Below are positions 47,124 to 61,030 of a DNA stretch of 64,000 nt, piece after piece. Both the position numbers and the translations under genes were made by a program. How positions within the stretch are numbered: the stretch's first letter is position 1; each line of letters opens with the position of its first letter. Location: NCBI GenBank assembly GCA_920105625.2, contig OV050031.1, positions 46,962,925-47,026,924 of the forward strand, written 5' to 3'. The notes beneath the pieces were generated by a model. It was not told where the DNA came from. It searched no databases and saw only the letters and a program-made list of their open reading frames with translations. This DNA is from Clusia tigrina. Taxonomy: Eukaryota; Arthropoda; Insecta; Diptera; Clusiidae.

Positions 47124-47534
47124 ATGCTAAATGCAAGACCTTCAACCTATTCCCGGAAAGCCGCAGAGCTCGCTTGTATAACAGAAACTATGAACTCCAC
47201 AATAAACATCTACATAGATAACCAGGCTGCGATCAAAGCTATAACTTCATGCTGTGCATCTTCCAGAAATGTTATGCCATGCAAAGCAGCAATGAATAGA
47301 CTGGCCACCGAACGGAAGCTACATATCTACAGAGTGCCAGGGCATAAGAACATAGAAGGAAACGAGAGTGCGGACGCCATTGCAAAAAACGAAATCTTAC
47401 TACCAAATGAGCAAGTAAGTAACGTACTGATGCCTCTAAGAATGATCAATAGCCGTATTGAAGATGACATGATGAGAAAGGTGACAGAACGGTGGAGTAC
47501 TGCCATATGTAAGATCGCAAACCGCATGTGCTAA
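47124..47534 (+). pseudogene. RNase H domain of the non-LTR element, right arm
   Basis: INIYIDNQAAIKAI (Asp), then ERKLHIYRVPGHKNIEGNES (His) and ADAIAKNE (Asp). The frame's first codons come from the 121-bp deletion junction near 47156 and are not native. It would cut RNA in RNA/DNA hybrids during second-strand synthesis. Confidence 0.87.
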
Positions 47535-47932
47535 CTGTACGGCACTCAGACCAAATCGATACTGCCACTTCCAAAAAAGGATTGCAGAACGGTGGTAGGA
47601 ATACTCTCAGGTCACTGTCTAACGGTGGTACACGCTAAAAGGATGGGACTCACAAACAACAATAAATGCGGGAAATGTGGGGAGCAAGGCACAAGAGTAA
47701 CTGGAGAATCTACTATGACTACGCCCCGCAATATCTAAAGCGCGTATCACATCTGGGAGCCACCTGGTTTGAAGGACTAGAAGAGGTCGCACAACTAGGG
47801 ATAGTTTCTCTCTTAAGATTTGCTAATAGCGTCTCCCTGTTCAATTTTTCATACTACAGCTCTTAAATGTATATCCATCAGGCACCGCAAAGGACCTTGC
47901 AGGTCTATGTGTGGCCTTCACGCCTGGCCAGT

Positions 47933-47947
47933 CTAACCTAACCTAAC
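47933..47947 (+). repeat. TAACC repeats at the 3' end of the non-LTR element
   Basis: Three TAACC units (TTAGG-like on the other strand) end the element in each arm. Such tails occur on non-LTR elements; they resemble the TTAGG telomere unit of many insects but flies lack that telomere. Confidence 0.8.
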
Positions 47948-47960
47948 TGTCCGTTGGAGA

Positions 47961-48266
47961 ATGCTTCGCAACACTATTGAATGCAGTCCTGATAATTGTG
48001 AATAAATTGTTTGGGCTTGCGTACTATTGGAACATTTTCTAATGCTGCATGACTTGGATTGATGGTATTGCCCTGCTAATTTTGTTAATTGGGAAGGATC
48101 TGATGGTACAGTATACAATGGAGAATGGCGGAATGCCTTAATTGATACATGTGGCCCATGGCTTTCTATAACTTCGACCACACGCAATGCAAGAAAATCT
48201 GCATTCCGATTAAGAGACAGCTTAATGCAGTTATTATTAAATTTTCCTTCAAAAGGCACAATTTGA
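47961..48266 (+). pseudogene. PIF/Harbinger transposase C-terminal fragment, right arm
   Basis: One frame with two stops (TAA and TGA near 48003 and 48057) reads RNTIECSPDNCE, IVWACVLLEHFLMLHDLD and NWEGSDGTVYNGEWRN, and ends PSKGTI with a TGA at 48264. This is the C-terminus of DDE_Tnp_4-type Harbinger transposases. The antisense 108-codon frame (47933-48259 -) is a shadow. Confidence 0.72.
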
Positions 48267-48689
48267 AAATAACAAATTTTAAAGTTTATGAAAATATGTA
48301 TATATTCATTTGATTTATTTATTTGCTTAGGATTAAATAATAAAAGTTATATACGTGTATATAAGAAATTTGTTATTATAAAAATTAAAGCTTGTTCAAT
48401 AATAAATCGTAGGCATTTATAACCCCCACTAAATGTATTAAATAACTGGATAACTGGAAAAAACTGGATGGCCTTATCAGATTCATTAACATTTCATCAT
48501 CTAATTAAATAAACAATTTTCTGTTGTTGTTAATCTCTCAGCTATTCTGCAGAATGCACGGTGGAACAGTTCTGAAGTATAGATGGTGCTGCCGCTGGTG
48601 AGTAGAAGAGAGACTAAGATTGATTTGTAGAGAGAGTGGTCGGCCTTGATCGTACCGAACGGAATTGAGGAATAGCGGAAAAATGGCAT

Positions 48690-48731
48690 AGAACGAAAAT
48701 ATATATAAGGCACAAAAAGAAGCAAAACGGG
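48690..48731 (+). promoter_or_regulatory. TATA-like element near the outer end of the right arm
   Basis: ATATATAAGG at about 48701-48710, followed 25-30 bases later by the end of the palindrome arm. A core promoter is possible; no start site or gene is known. Confidence 0.3.
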
Positions 48732-49259
48732 ACGTTAGCTTTTGAAAAGAAATCCGTGTGGTCGGTTGAAGAGTTTAAAGTGTTTGGGAGTCAAGTGTTT
48801 CCAATTTATTTTTGTGCTACCGCGCGCGTTAAAATTGTCGTTTCTGTTTAACTGTTGATGTTTGCTGACTATTTGTTGGTTTTGTGACTAGGCTCGTTGG
48901 AGAAAAACAATCCTAGATACGCTCAGAAGAAGTCGACGGTAGATAGTCGTTTGAGCCGGTATTGTAGTGAGTAGTGTGATAATAAATAAGACAGGAGTAA
49001 AGTGTTCAGGAAGAAGAGGTGAAGGTGATTCCCGCCCTATGGTGAGGTTTATACTTAAAGCTAAGTGTTATTGAATATATTTAAATAAATATTATTTTAT
49101 TACCTTTTCTATACATTTATATTAATTTGGTAGTGCAACGTTTATAGTAAAATGTGTAGGCAGCACTAGTTGCCCGGGGACTTCACCTCTGTATAAATAT
49201 ATAACATCTTAGTAAATATGTATATTTGTCAAAAAAGTAAATATATATAAAAAAATATA
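48732..49259. other. Unique sequence after the palindrome, no gene recognised
   Basis: Moderately AT-rich with no long frame. Could be a 5' untranslated leader if the TATA element above is real. Confidence 0.5.
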
Positions 49260-49603
49260 ATGTTAGGCGATTATTGTGGAAGTGATGGGGCGGGCTCGCT
49301 TGACAGAGGAGATGGTGTTTGGCTGGAAAAAAAAGAAAATGGTGAGTTAGACATCTTGGGTAAATCTGATAGCATTTTACTTACTTGTTTTTAGTGTTGC
49401 TTCTCCACGATGCAGTGTGGCAGGTTAAGAGCCCCGACCGTCGCTGTGAGCTTAGCCGTGGCGACCACACTACATCAGTCGAAGGGGTGTTCCAGTGTGC
49501 ACTAAGAAGATGGCCGCAAGGCTACAACAACACCAATTTCCCGAATTTGGCTTGCCATAGAGTGAAAAAGCTCTCGCTTTTGACAACTTATAGCCAATTT
49601 TAG
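49260..49603 (+). CDS. Possible two-exon small gene of unknown function
   Basis: An ATG at 49260 opens 27 codons (MLGDYCGSDGAGSL...). At 49342 a good donor (AAAATG/GTGAGT) and at 49394 an acceptor (CTTGTTTTTAG/T) delimit a 53-bp intron of normal fly size. Joining restores a frame through VLLLHDAVWQVKSPD to a stop at 49603, 96 codons in all. Without splicing the frame stops inside the intron. I recognise no domain; a Cys-rich, basic C-terminus (CHRVKKLSLL) is all that can be said. It may be chance or a decayed element gene. Confidence 0.3.
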
Positions 49604-51690
49604 ATTTGAAAAGGGAGCACTAATCGGTGTGCCCTGGATTTGAATTTGAATATAGAATTTGCAATTTTGAAAGTGAGATTTAAATAAAACTTAATAAATG
49701 TAGAAAAGCAAATGAGATGTTGCGAAAAATGTTATATAGGTCTCTTCTGCGTCCACTATTTCTGCAAAATTAAATTATGGTGAAGTGTGAAAATATTTGA
49801 ACTATGCCAAGTGAGAGTGAAATATTGTATGAGGTATCCGATTAATGAAACAAGTGGCCCGACTACTTCCGCTGTACGCAAGTAGGTAGGGGTATCAAGT
49901 GGCAGTGGGCGGCTGCCAGCGGGAGTGATTAGCAATATACATGTACGGTGAAAGGTAAGCAATGCTTTTAAAGCAATGAGTTTAGTTGAAAAAACCCGTT
50001 TCTAAAACCTTTATCTTGTTTAAGAATTTCAGTGACGGTATTTCAAACTTTGTTTGCTTACAGAACTATAATACGCAAATCAAAGCTACGAAAAGCAAAA
50101 TCAGGAAGCGTCAAAACCAACAAACGCAGAGGATAATTCTCCCTTGCGACTACCTTTTAGGTGTGCCCTGGAGTATTCATAATACAATAAGTAAAAATTA
50201 AATAAAACTTACTTTTGGATAATAATAAATTTAAACGGAAAACACAAAACAGAAAAAGCTCTGTAGGGTTTTTAGAAAATTGAGCATGAATAAGCATGAC
50301 ATTAAATGTCACATAGCATAGAAATCAAATATAAACCGACTTCATTACTATGCTATCCTATGCTATGCCGAAATTTCAGTAATCAGATACATACTTCGTA
50401 TTTAACATATTTCCATGTAACAGCAAACTGTGGTATGCTATACAAGAGAACACAGCGAAGCGATACTTACACGTTCTGACATTTAAAAAAAAAATGTCTA
50501 TCATTAGTTGGCTATATGGATAGGTTTGTTTATCATTGGTTCTGAGAAAAATCAGCCACACTAATTCAGTTTTGAGGATGACTTAGTGTGCGCAAAACAA
50601 GAGTCATTTCTCTGTATTCTCTGGCTATACTATGCTATGTTTCCGTAACAGCCTTATAAGTGCTCGGGGGCCTTTTAGCGATCAGCTGGTTTCTAATGGG
50701 CCACAGGGAACAAATACTCGTACATTTGGACTTTTTATAAAAGAGTGTTACTGATGTTAATAATTTTTAGCTCGCACTTGTTTCCATAAATTTAGGTAAA
50801 TAAATTAAAATAAAAAATGGGATAGTGCTTTAATTATTGATATATTATAGGGAACAAATTTTGTAAATTGTGTATAGTAATTATATTAAGCTTATTGGAG
50901 ACTCATAAATACATTCTGATATTTCCATACTACTTATTTCCATCCATTTAATCCATTATGATAAATAAAAAGTAGCACATCAACTCAGAACGTGTAACAT
51001 AAAAATCGTTTAATATACTCGTATGAAAAATAATTTTTTGATTTTGTAATTGGTTAATCTTTGTAATATTTTACAAACTTGTAATAAACAAGAACGAAAA
51101 ACGATATGGTGATTAGGTTTAACCAAAGCTTATTTGCTTATGGTGCTTTGAAAAAGTATTCAAGATGGACTTTAAGACAATAATTTGTATAAATAAATAA
51201 ATATAGTACATAAATATAATTCGAATGTAACTATTATTTATGTAATTAAAAACAAAGTTTCACTTAAAAATTTGCCTTTTAAATTAATCAAAATTATATA
51301 GTATTTATACTGTTTTTAAATTTAAGATACTATTTTATTTCTCCACAACGCAACTCTCAATTGTACCCTAAATTTAATCCCAAATAAACTTTCTTCCCAC
51401 AACATGCCTGATTTACATTGCATTGTTTTTGTTTCACACGGATAAGGAAAAAATTGGGATCATTTCATCAGCTGACATTGGAAGAAGAAGAGTTATCTCG
51501 CTATATTACTCTATAATATTGAATAATCTATGTTCTTGAAAATAATCGCATTATACGAGTATAAGAGAATGAGAAAACATAAAAGACGAGCCAGCCTATT
51601 AACTTAGATTGGGTTGCAAATGGGTACCAACGCAAAGTTTAAAAAAAAATTAAGGTTTTAGATAAGGAACAGTTTTTTGCCATACTAGGA
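49604..51690. other. AT-rich region without recognised genes
   Basis: No ORF above 75 codons resembles a known protein. ATGCTAT-type motifs cluster at 50310-50370 and 50625-50645, and CATAGCATAG at 50312 is inverted at 50632, possibly the ends of a small MITE of about 330 bp. Confidence 0.5.
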
Positions 51691-52400
51691 TGACTCAGCA
51701 ATTATATGATATTTTGTTAAAGTTGTTGGCAACATCAATAACGAAGTTTTAGGAGCGAATTTATGCTGAGGAGCGTTTTGGGAGGTACTTTCCCCAATGT
51801 ATTTAAGCGAGCATACGCAGGAGCAGTACAAGCACATATCAAAAGATTCGTAGAATTATGGAACATGCCCAATTGTGTAAGTGCACTTGATGGCAAATAT
51901 TACCATTAAAGAACCATGAGCCTTCCGAAGTCTGGCTCACGGTTATTTAATTACAAGAAGTTTTTTAGCATTGATTTCTTGGCATCATGCGATGCCAAAC
52001 ACACATTTACAGCAGTAAACGTAGTTGCTTGCGGAAGCCAGAGTGACCGAGGTAATTGCCACCTTTGTTGATTCGAAAGCATTATGAATGCTGATGAAGT
52101 ATTATAAAATTGCAGGATTTTTCCGAATAACTAGATTCAGCGAAGGTGTCGCAAAGTCGGTTGCCACTACCTCCGCATACTCCTTTGCCTTCAACTCTAC
52201 AACCATTCCCACACTACATTGTTGGAGATAATGATTTTCCTTTAAGAGATAATTTAATGAAACCATATCCAGGCGTGAATGCAACCAGAACAGAATTTTT
52301 AACTACCGAGTTTCACGGGCACGTCGTATAATTGAAAACGCATTAAGGATTTTGACGGCGCAATGGAGAGTGCTTACGACAACAATGTAGTTTAATCAGT
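51690..52400 (+). pseudogene. PIF/Harbinger transposase remnant
   Basis: Plus-strand pieces: LWNMPNCVSALDGKYYH near 51856-51906 (first Asp), then LFNYKKFFSIDFLASCDAKH and FTAVNVVACGSQSDRG to 52051 (second Asp), then PHYIVGDNDFPLRDNLMKPY near 52205-52270 and, after a frameshift, NYRVSRARRIIENALRILTA near 52300-52360 (Glu). The order and wording are those of DDE_Tnp_4 Harbinger transposases. A TAA after KYYH and frameshifts disable it. The N-terminus before 51740 is not recognised. Confidence 0.82.
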
Positions 52401-52790
52401 CCTTCACAATTTTATCATACTGAATGATACGAAGCGGTGGATTTGCCCAGATAATTACACTGAAGAAAAATATGAAAGTGAATACTGGAGAAATTAGTTA
52501 AAGAGAGATTGAAGGTCCCCTGCATTCCGAACGAACTGTTATACGCAGAGGTCATAATACAGCGTATAATTGCAGAAATTTCCTTGCTAGCTACTTATGA
52601 ATGAAAGCGCACTAGATTTTCAAAACCATATAAACTATAACTACTTTTATACTACTATATATAATGTGTAGGGCAGCTAGTACTCCCTACACATTCTACT
52701 CTTACTTATATAGCAATATTTCACCAAACCACAATGTGAAATATACAATAAAGCTAAATACGAAATATAATACCACTTATACATACATAC
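52401..52790. other. Spacer, includes a short perfect hairpin
   Basis: AATGTGTAGGG at 52661-52671 pairs with CCCTACACATT at 52684-52694. No gene seen. Confidence 0.6.
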
Positions 52791-53037
<247 letters not shown>

Positions 53038-53526
53038 AGTTAACACACACCTGTCGCACTAGCCGCGACGTTCCCATGGCAGCCCACTACACGTGCCGCA
53101 GTGTCAGCATATTTTAATTCCACAACAAACGCAATGTTTCCATGGCTGACCGCAACACAATGTCCCCATGTCAGCCCACTACACGTGCCGCAGTGTCAGC
53201 ATATCGCAACAGGATGTAACGCGAGACATTTCCACTGGCATTCAGTTAATGCACCTGTGGGAAACCAAGGCCATGATCGGCCTCATACAACGGGCTGCAA
53301 ACAAGTCAGACAACGATCGCGTCGCTGCCGAGGAATCAAGGTGTGAAGTTGACAACTACGAGAAGTTGGAGTTAGTCGAGTTCGGGACGAGCTGATGTCG
53401 AGTGTAATTAAGTTCTGAGTTATTAAATAAAAGTGTTTTTGAATTACATAAAAATTAATAAGTGTTTTCTTTTTTGAGGCAGTGGCCTTTTAACTTTTTT
53501 AATAGAAGAACAATAAAATAGTTAGC
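53038..53526 (+). repeat. 5' LTR of the errantivirus
   Basis: Runs from AGTTAACACAC to just before the primer site. It contains a tandem 92-bp duplication (CAGCCCACTACACGTGCCGC at 53080 and 53172) and a polyadenylation-like AATAAA near 53426. Confidence 0.78.
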
Positions 53527-53544
53527 TGGCGCCCGAGCAGGGAC
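53527..53544 (+). promoter_or_regulatory. Primer-binding site, tRNA-Lys(UUU) type
   Basis: TGGCGCCCGAGCAGGGAC differs in one base from the complement of the tRNA-Lys(UUU) 3' end. Confidence 0.82.
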
Positions 53545-53644
53545 CCAGTAGTGATAAAAGGAAAATATCCTGTGGAATGGAACAAATACTAAACGCTAGG
53601 AAGTATACAAATGAAACAATAAAAACAAGCCGGGTAAGACGAAT

Positions 53645-54934
53645 GTGGTCGCCGATGCACTCTCCCGTCTTAAGACGGAAGTAAACGCACTCACAGACTC
53701 AATCATCGCTCAACCGCCGTGTACTGTAACTTATGCGGCATCTGTAACAGATACTGCATCAGAATGCACAATGCATTCTGCTGAACAAGATGGTTCAGAC
53801 CTTATACCACACGTAGAAACACCGATTAATGTGTTTAGAAACCAGATAATTTTTAAAGTGGGGGCGAGTTCTGAGTGCAGTGAGGAACCTCATAAGGGCT
53901 ACAAAAGGTTATTTATAACAATGCCCATATTGAGTTGCAAGGCTCTTGTATCTGTTCTCAAGAAAACTTTGAATCCAAATGTTATTAACGGCATTAAAAT
54001 TCCAGAATGCTCGCTCTATAATTTGCAAAATGCCTATGTCAATAATTTCAATAGTTACAAAATTAGGATCACCCAACGTGTGGTAGAGGATGTAACGATT
54101 GCTGATAGGATATTCAGCATAATTGAGCAAGAGCACAAACGCGCTCATCGTAACGCCCGTGAAAATAGGGAGCAGATTCTTGAAAAATTTGATTTTCCAG
54201 CCATGTCTAGACAGATTAGGGAATATAATAAGCAATGTCAAACATGTCAACTGAATAAGTATGATAGACATCCTTCGAAGCCCTATATGCAGCCATCTCC
54301 TATTCCTAATTATCCGTGTGAGATCCTTCATTTTGACATCTTCGAAATAGAGCGACAGAAATATTTGAGTTGCATTGACAAATTTTCCAAATTTGCTAAA
54401 TTATTTCCGATAAGAAATAAATCGTCTACTCATTTGCGTACGAAATTAATGGTTGCTCTTCACTACTTCTCGGTGCCACGGGCTCTGGTCATGGACAATG
54501 AGCGTAGATTTTTAACACCGCTTGTAGTTAACTACATTCGCTCCTTGGGAATAGAGATTTATCAAACGCCAACGCAGCGAAGTGAGGCCAATGGCCAGGT
54601 GGAGAGATTTCACTCTACCTTGATTGAAATATATCGCTGCCTTTGCGTTGAACTCCCCAGATTAACACCCCAGGAGCGTATTGCGATAACAGTGGATAGT
54701 TACAATAACACTATACATTCCGTGATAAAACGGAAACCCGCCGACGTTTTCCTTAACAGGTGTGCTAGAATAAACTATCAAGAGTTGGTAAACTTTAGCG
54801 AACACACGAACGAGAATATTAAAGCTCTTCTAATGCACGAACAGGAAACTAGAAACACCAGGAATAATAAAACTCGCTCGCCCCACGCAACTTCAATAGT
54901 GGTGATGAATTATTCATCGCCAACAAACAAATAA
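53645..54934 (+). CDS. Errantivirus integrase with RNase H tail, C-terminus shifted
   Basis: A 429-codon open frame. It starts at the end of RNase H (VVADALSRL), then a variable region, an H/C zinc region (CQTCQLNK near 54235-54260) and the integrase core: LHFDIFEI (Asp), VMDNERRF (Asp) and EANGQVERFHS (Glu). Catalytic residues are present. The C-terminal domain is displaced to another frame after about 54900 and ends near 55047. The left end is a deletion junction, so the first ATG is not a native start. The enzyme would integrate viral cDNA; with no RT here it can act only if supplied with other parts. Confidence 0.9.
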   Translation: MVADALSRLKTEVNALTDSIIAQPPCTVTYAASVTDTASECTMHSAEQDGSDLIPHVETPINVFRNQIIFKVGASSECSEEPHKGYKRLFITMPILSCKALVSVLKKTLNPNVINGIKIPECSLYNLQNAYVNNFNSYKIRITQRVVEDVTIADRIFSIIEQEHKRAHRNARENREQILEKFDFPAMSRQIREYNKQCQTCQLNKYDRHPSKPYMQPSPIPNYPCEILHFDIFEIERQKYLSCIDKFSKFAKLFPIRNKSSTHLRTKLMVALHYFSVPRALVMDNERRFLTPLVVNYIRSLGIEIYQTPTQRSEANGQVERFHSTLIEIYRCLCVELPRLTPQERIAITVDSYNNTIHSVIKRKPADVFLNRCARINYQELVNFSEHTNENIKALLMHEQETRNTRNNKTRSPHATSIVVMNYSSPTNK

Positions 54935-55976
54935 AAAGCAAACAGAAACCGCTCTATAAAAAAGAAGCCGTTGCTGAGAACAGAATTGCGACCATTGTCA
55001 CACAAAGTGGAAAAAAATTCCACAAATCAGACATCAAAAATGTGTAGGGAAATCTAATGATACTAAGAAGAGACAGCAAGATATCGGGAGAATAACACGA
55101 ACATTGGTCAAGAGGTAAAAAACTCATGCATAGATCTCTAAGCCCCAGCGTCTGGGTACAAAAATTTTTTTTTTGTATTCGATCAGTCGTATTGTTCAAT
55201 TCCAGTTCACTCGGTGGTCCGAGCGACGACAATCGAAGTGGTTCAACTCCTCCGGGGGACTATAGCTTTAATTGACAGTGAAGTCACTCATGCCATGAGT
55301 AGGCCATTTGCAATCATTAACGCTTATGGCTAAAAGGGACTAACATGAGCCTTCCAATGTTATCTGAGTTGACGCCTGCATTCCGAACGTTCAAAATATA
55401 AAATAAGCCCACAAGGTTTTTAAATGAATTAATAGAATAACTAGTAAAATACTAACACCTGAATAATACCAAAGATACTAACCTACCAATTTACAATGAC
55501 TTGCTCAATGAAAATTCAAAATTACATTGGTAATAACCAATCCTATACCGAAACAAATTCCAGCCCTAATATCACTTACTGGGTCCTGATAAAATATCTT
55601 CAGTCTTATCCTCCCGAACTCTTCTCACTAGCTATAATATTAGATATTTAGACATTATTTCTAACTAAGATTGCTACTATAGGATAAGATAAACATTGTT
55701 AAAATTTCGGCACAAATACTTCAAAATTTTTTAAATATAATTATACAAACACTCTTCTGTATTTACCCTGATAAATATTAACCTTAGGATAATCACAATG
55801 ATCAAAATTAATCTTGAAAGAGAAAGTAAAATTTTCTAATGTTCAATTTACTCTGCTAAATACTAACCTTAAAGTAAATACCATGATAAGAAGAAAGTAA
55901 AATTTTGTGAAATTCGATTTACTCTGATAAGTAACAATCTTAGAATAATTACTGTAGTCAAAATTTAATTAAAAAA
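54935..55976. other. AT-rich region between integrase and env fragment
   Basis: The first about 115 bp hold the shifted integrase C-terminus. The rest is AT-rich with no recognised frame; the N-terminal part of env expected here is not identifiable. Confidence 0.6.
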
Positions 55977-56466
55977 GGTCAAAAGACCAAGGCGCTCAAT
56001 CATGTTAACAGCAACCTGCTGGACAAAGAAGTAATAAATCAGCTAATAAGCGAAATAGAAGTACTTCCTTACAGTAACGTCATTGAAGCCGTTGAATACA
56101 GCGAACCGTCAATTTATACAAATGGTACTCGTCTACTCTATGTGCTCTCCATGCCAAAAGTGGCACAAACAAGATTCAACCATCTAATCACTCGATCCAT
56201 ATTGAAAAATGGACAACGGGTGGACTTGGAGTACAAGACAATTCTGATGAACAAACAAGAAACGTATGGAATCAAGGATAGTTGCCTTCATCTCTCCACC
56301 GCCATGGTCTGTAAAAAGGAGGTACTTGATCTACTACCTGAAGAAGACTGTCTACCGCACCTACTCAAGGGTGGTCAAACTAGTTGTCGCTATATAACCT
56401 GTGCGGAATCAACGGTTGAAGTACTCAAAGAAGACACAAATTTCCTGGATAACTTCAACAGCATAT
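55977..56466 (+). pseudogene. env: Errantivirus env fragment
   Basis: An open frame of about 160 codons, beginning well before the first start codon, resembles the middle of gypsy-type Env (a baculovirus F-like fusion glycoprotein). Cys residues are at intervals typical of the ectodomain. The N-terminus, fusion region and the C-terminal membrane anchor are absent; the right end is cut by the CR1-like tail, where the frame runs into IFIFIYFIYL. Not functional. Confidence 0.72.
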
Positions 56467-59745
<3,279 letters not shown>

Positions 59746-59893
59746 TTTGAAAATTAAAATGCTTATACATACACATTTGTAAACAAATTTTAAAGACGAA
59801 AAGGAAAAATTGAAGATGGCAAATTATGAGCAAGCGTTGGTAATTTAACTTTAAATGTGTACATAATAATTAATACACGATAATATTCTATAT

Positions 59894-61030
59894 ATTGAAA
59901 CGTGATTGCATACTAAAACGTGATTGCATACTTTTAGGATCCCATCTGGAGTTTGAGAATGAGTTCACCCTGTGTGTTTATAAGTCAAGACACGATCTAT
60001 TCGAATAAAAGCTTCTTTCATGGTATTGATAATGGTGTATAGAATGTTCTCGTTCAAGGTGTATATATGATTCGTGGTGTATATAAGATTCTAGAATGAT
60101 CCGGAAACTTTTACAATAGTGTAGAAGCTTCTACCTCAACCATTCGAAAGCTATACAAACCACCACACTATTCAAAGTCGAACGCAGTTAGGCAAAGATC
60201 GTAGCAGTGTGTACATCGTGTATTTTAATCGAAGCAGCAGTATTGCGATTTTGTAAAGTGATGAAATGAATTATTAAATAAAGTGCAAATTATAATAAAG
60301 TAAACTTTTAGCCTAATATTAAGAGTGCAAATAGCAATAATTAAATATAGTTAGTTATTTTAATTTAACCAGCAATTGTTTGATTACTACACGATCCAGA
60401 GGTACGGATCCGAGTACAGAGTGTTAGAGTAAATTGTCAGGAAGGCAATTTCGTAACAGAATAATTTGTCAAGAGGGCAATTACGTAACAATATTGAAAC
60501 GTGGTAGCATAATGAAACGTGATAGTATACTTTTAGGATCTCATCTGCAGTTTGAAGTTGCGTGTACCACCCTATGTCGTGGTGAGATAGAATGTATGGT
60601 GTATAGAATGTTCTCCTTTGAGGTGTATATAAAATACTAGAAAGATCCAGAAACTTCTACGCTTCAACCATTCGAAGCTATAAAACGCACAAAACTGTGC
60701 AAAGTCGAGGACATTCGAACAGAGATCGTAACAGTGTGTACATCGAGCATTATAATCGAAGCAGCAGTATTTGTAATTGTGCAAAGTAATAAAGTGATCA
60801 ATGAATTGATAAATAAAGTACAAATTGTAATGAAGTAAACTTTAAGCCGAATATTAAATGTGTAAATAGCAATAATTAAATAAAGTTAGTTATTTTAATT
60901 TAACCAGCGATTGTTTGATTACTACACGATCCAGTGGTACGAAACCGAGTACAGAGAGTTACAGTAAATTGTTAGGTGGTCAATTTCGTAACAGAATAAA
61001 TTGTCAAGAGGGCAATTTCGTAATAATATT
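59894..61030 (+). repeat. Two tandem LTR-like units of about 0.6 kb
   Basis: ATTGAAACGTGxTxGCAT starts at 59894 and 60493; after the second unit the start recurs in decayed form near 61024. Each unit has TATA boxes (GTATATAAG near 60077; GCTATAAAACGC near 60675), AATAAA-like sites and a GTCA(A/G)GAGGGCAATT(T/A)CGTAAC end. The arrangement looks like LTRs in tandem, without an internal region between them. Confidence 0.75.
60082..60142 (+). promoter_or_regulatory. Heat-shock-element-like cluster in unit 1
   Basis: AGATTCTAGAATGATC and TGTAGAAGCTTCTACC each hold the inverted pair of NGAAN/NTTCN boxes that bind heat-shock factor, just upstream of a weak TATA (GCTATACAAA). Unit 2 keeps CTAGAAAGATCCAGAAACTTCT near 60646. 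Function is inferred only. Confidence 0.45.

Larger units (their letters stand above)
45918..47947 (+). mobile_element. Right-arm copy of an RNase-H-bearing non-LTR element (R1/LOA/I group), RT core deleted
   Basis: In order: endonuclease C-terminus (DVPSFSHHRYIRFKV near 46035-46080; the usual SDH reads SHH), linker and RT N-terminal part, RT C-terminus, RNase H, a Cys/His region near 47655-47690, and a 3' end with TAACCTAACCTAAC at 47933-47947. The RT catalytic core is deleted. Every ORF is broken. Confidence 0.82.
53038..56466 (+). mobile_element. Errantivirus (gypsy-type endogenous insect retrovirus), internally deleted
   Basis: 5' LTR starting AGTTAAC, tRNA-Lys primer site, then directly the end of RNase H, integrase and a fragment of env. 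Gag, protease, RT and most RNase H are deleted, as is the 3' LTR side, where a CR1-like element is inserted near 56466. An AGTTA start and env are marks of errantiviruses. Confidence 0.87.
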
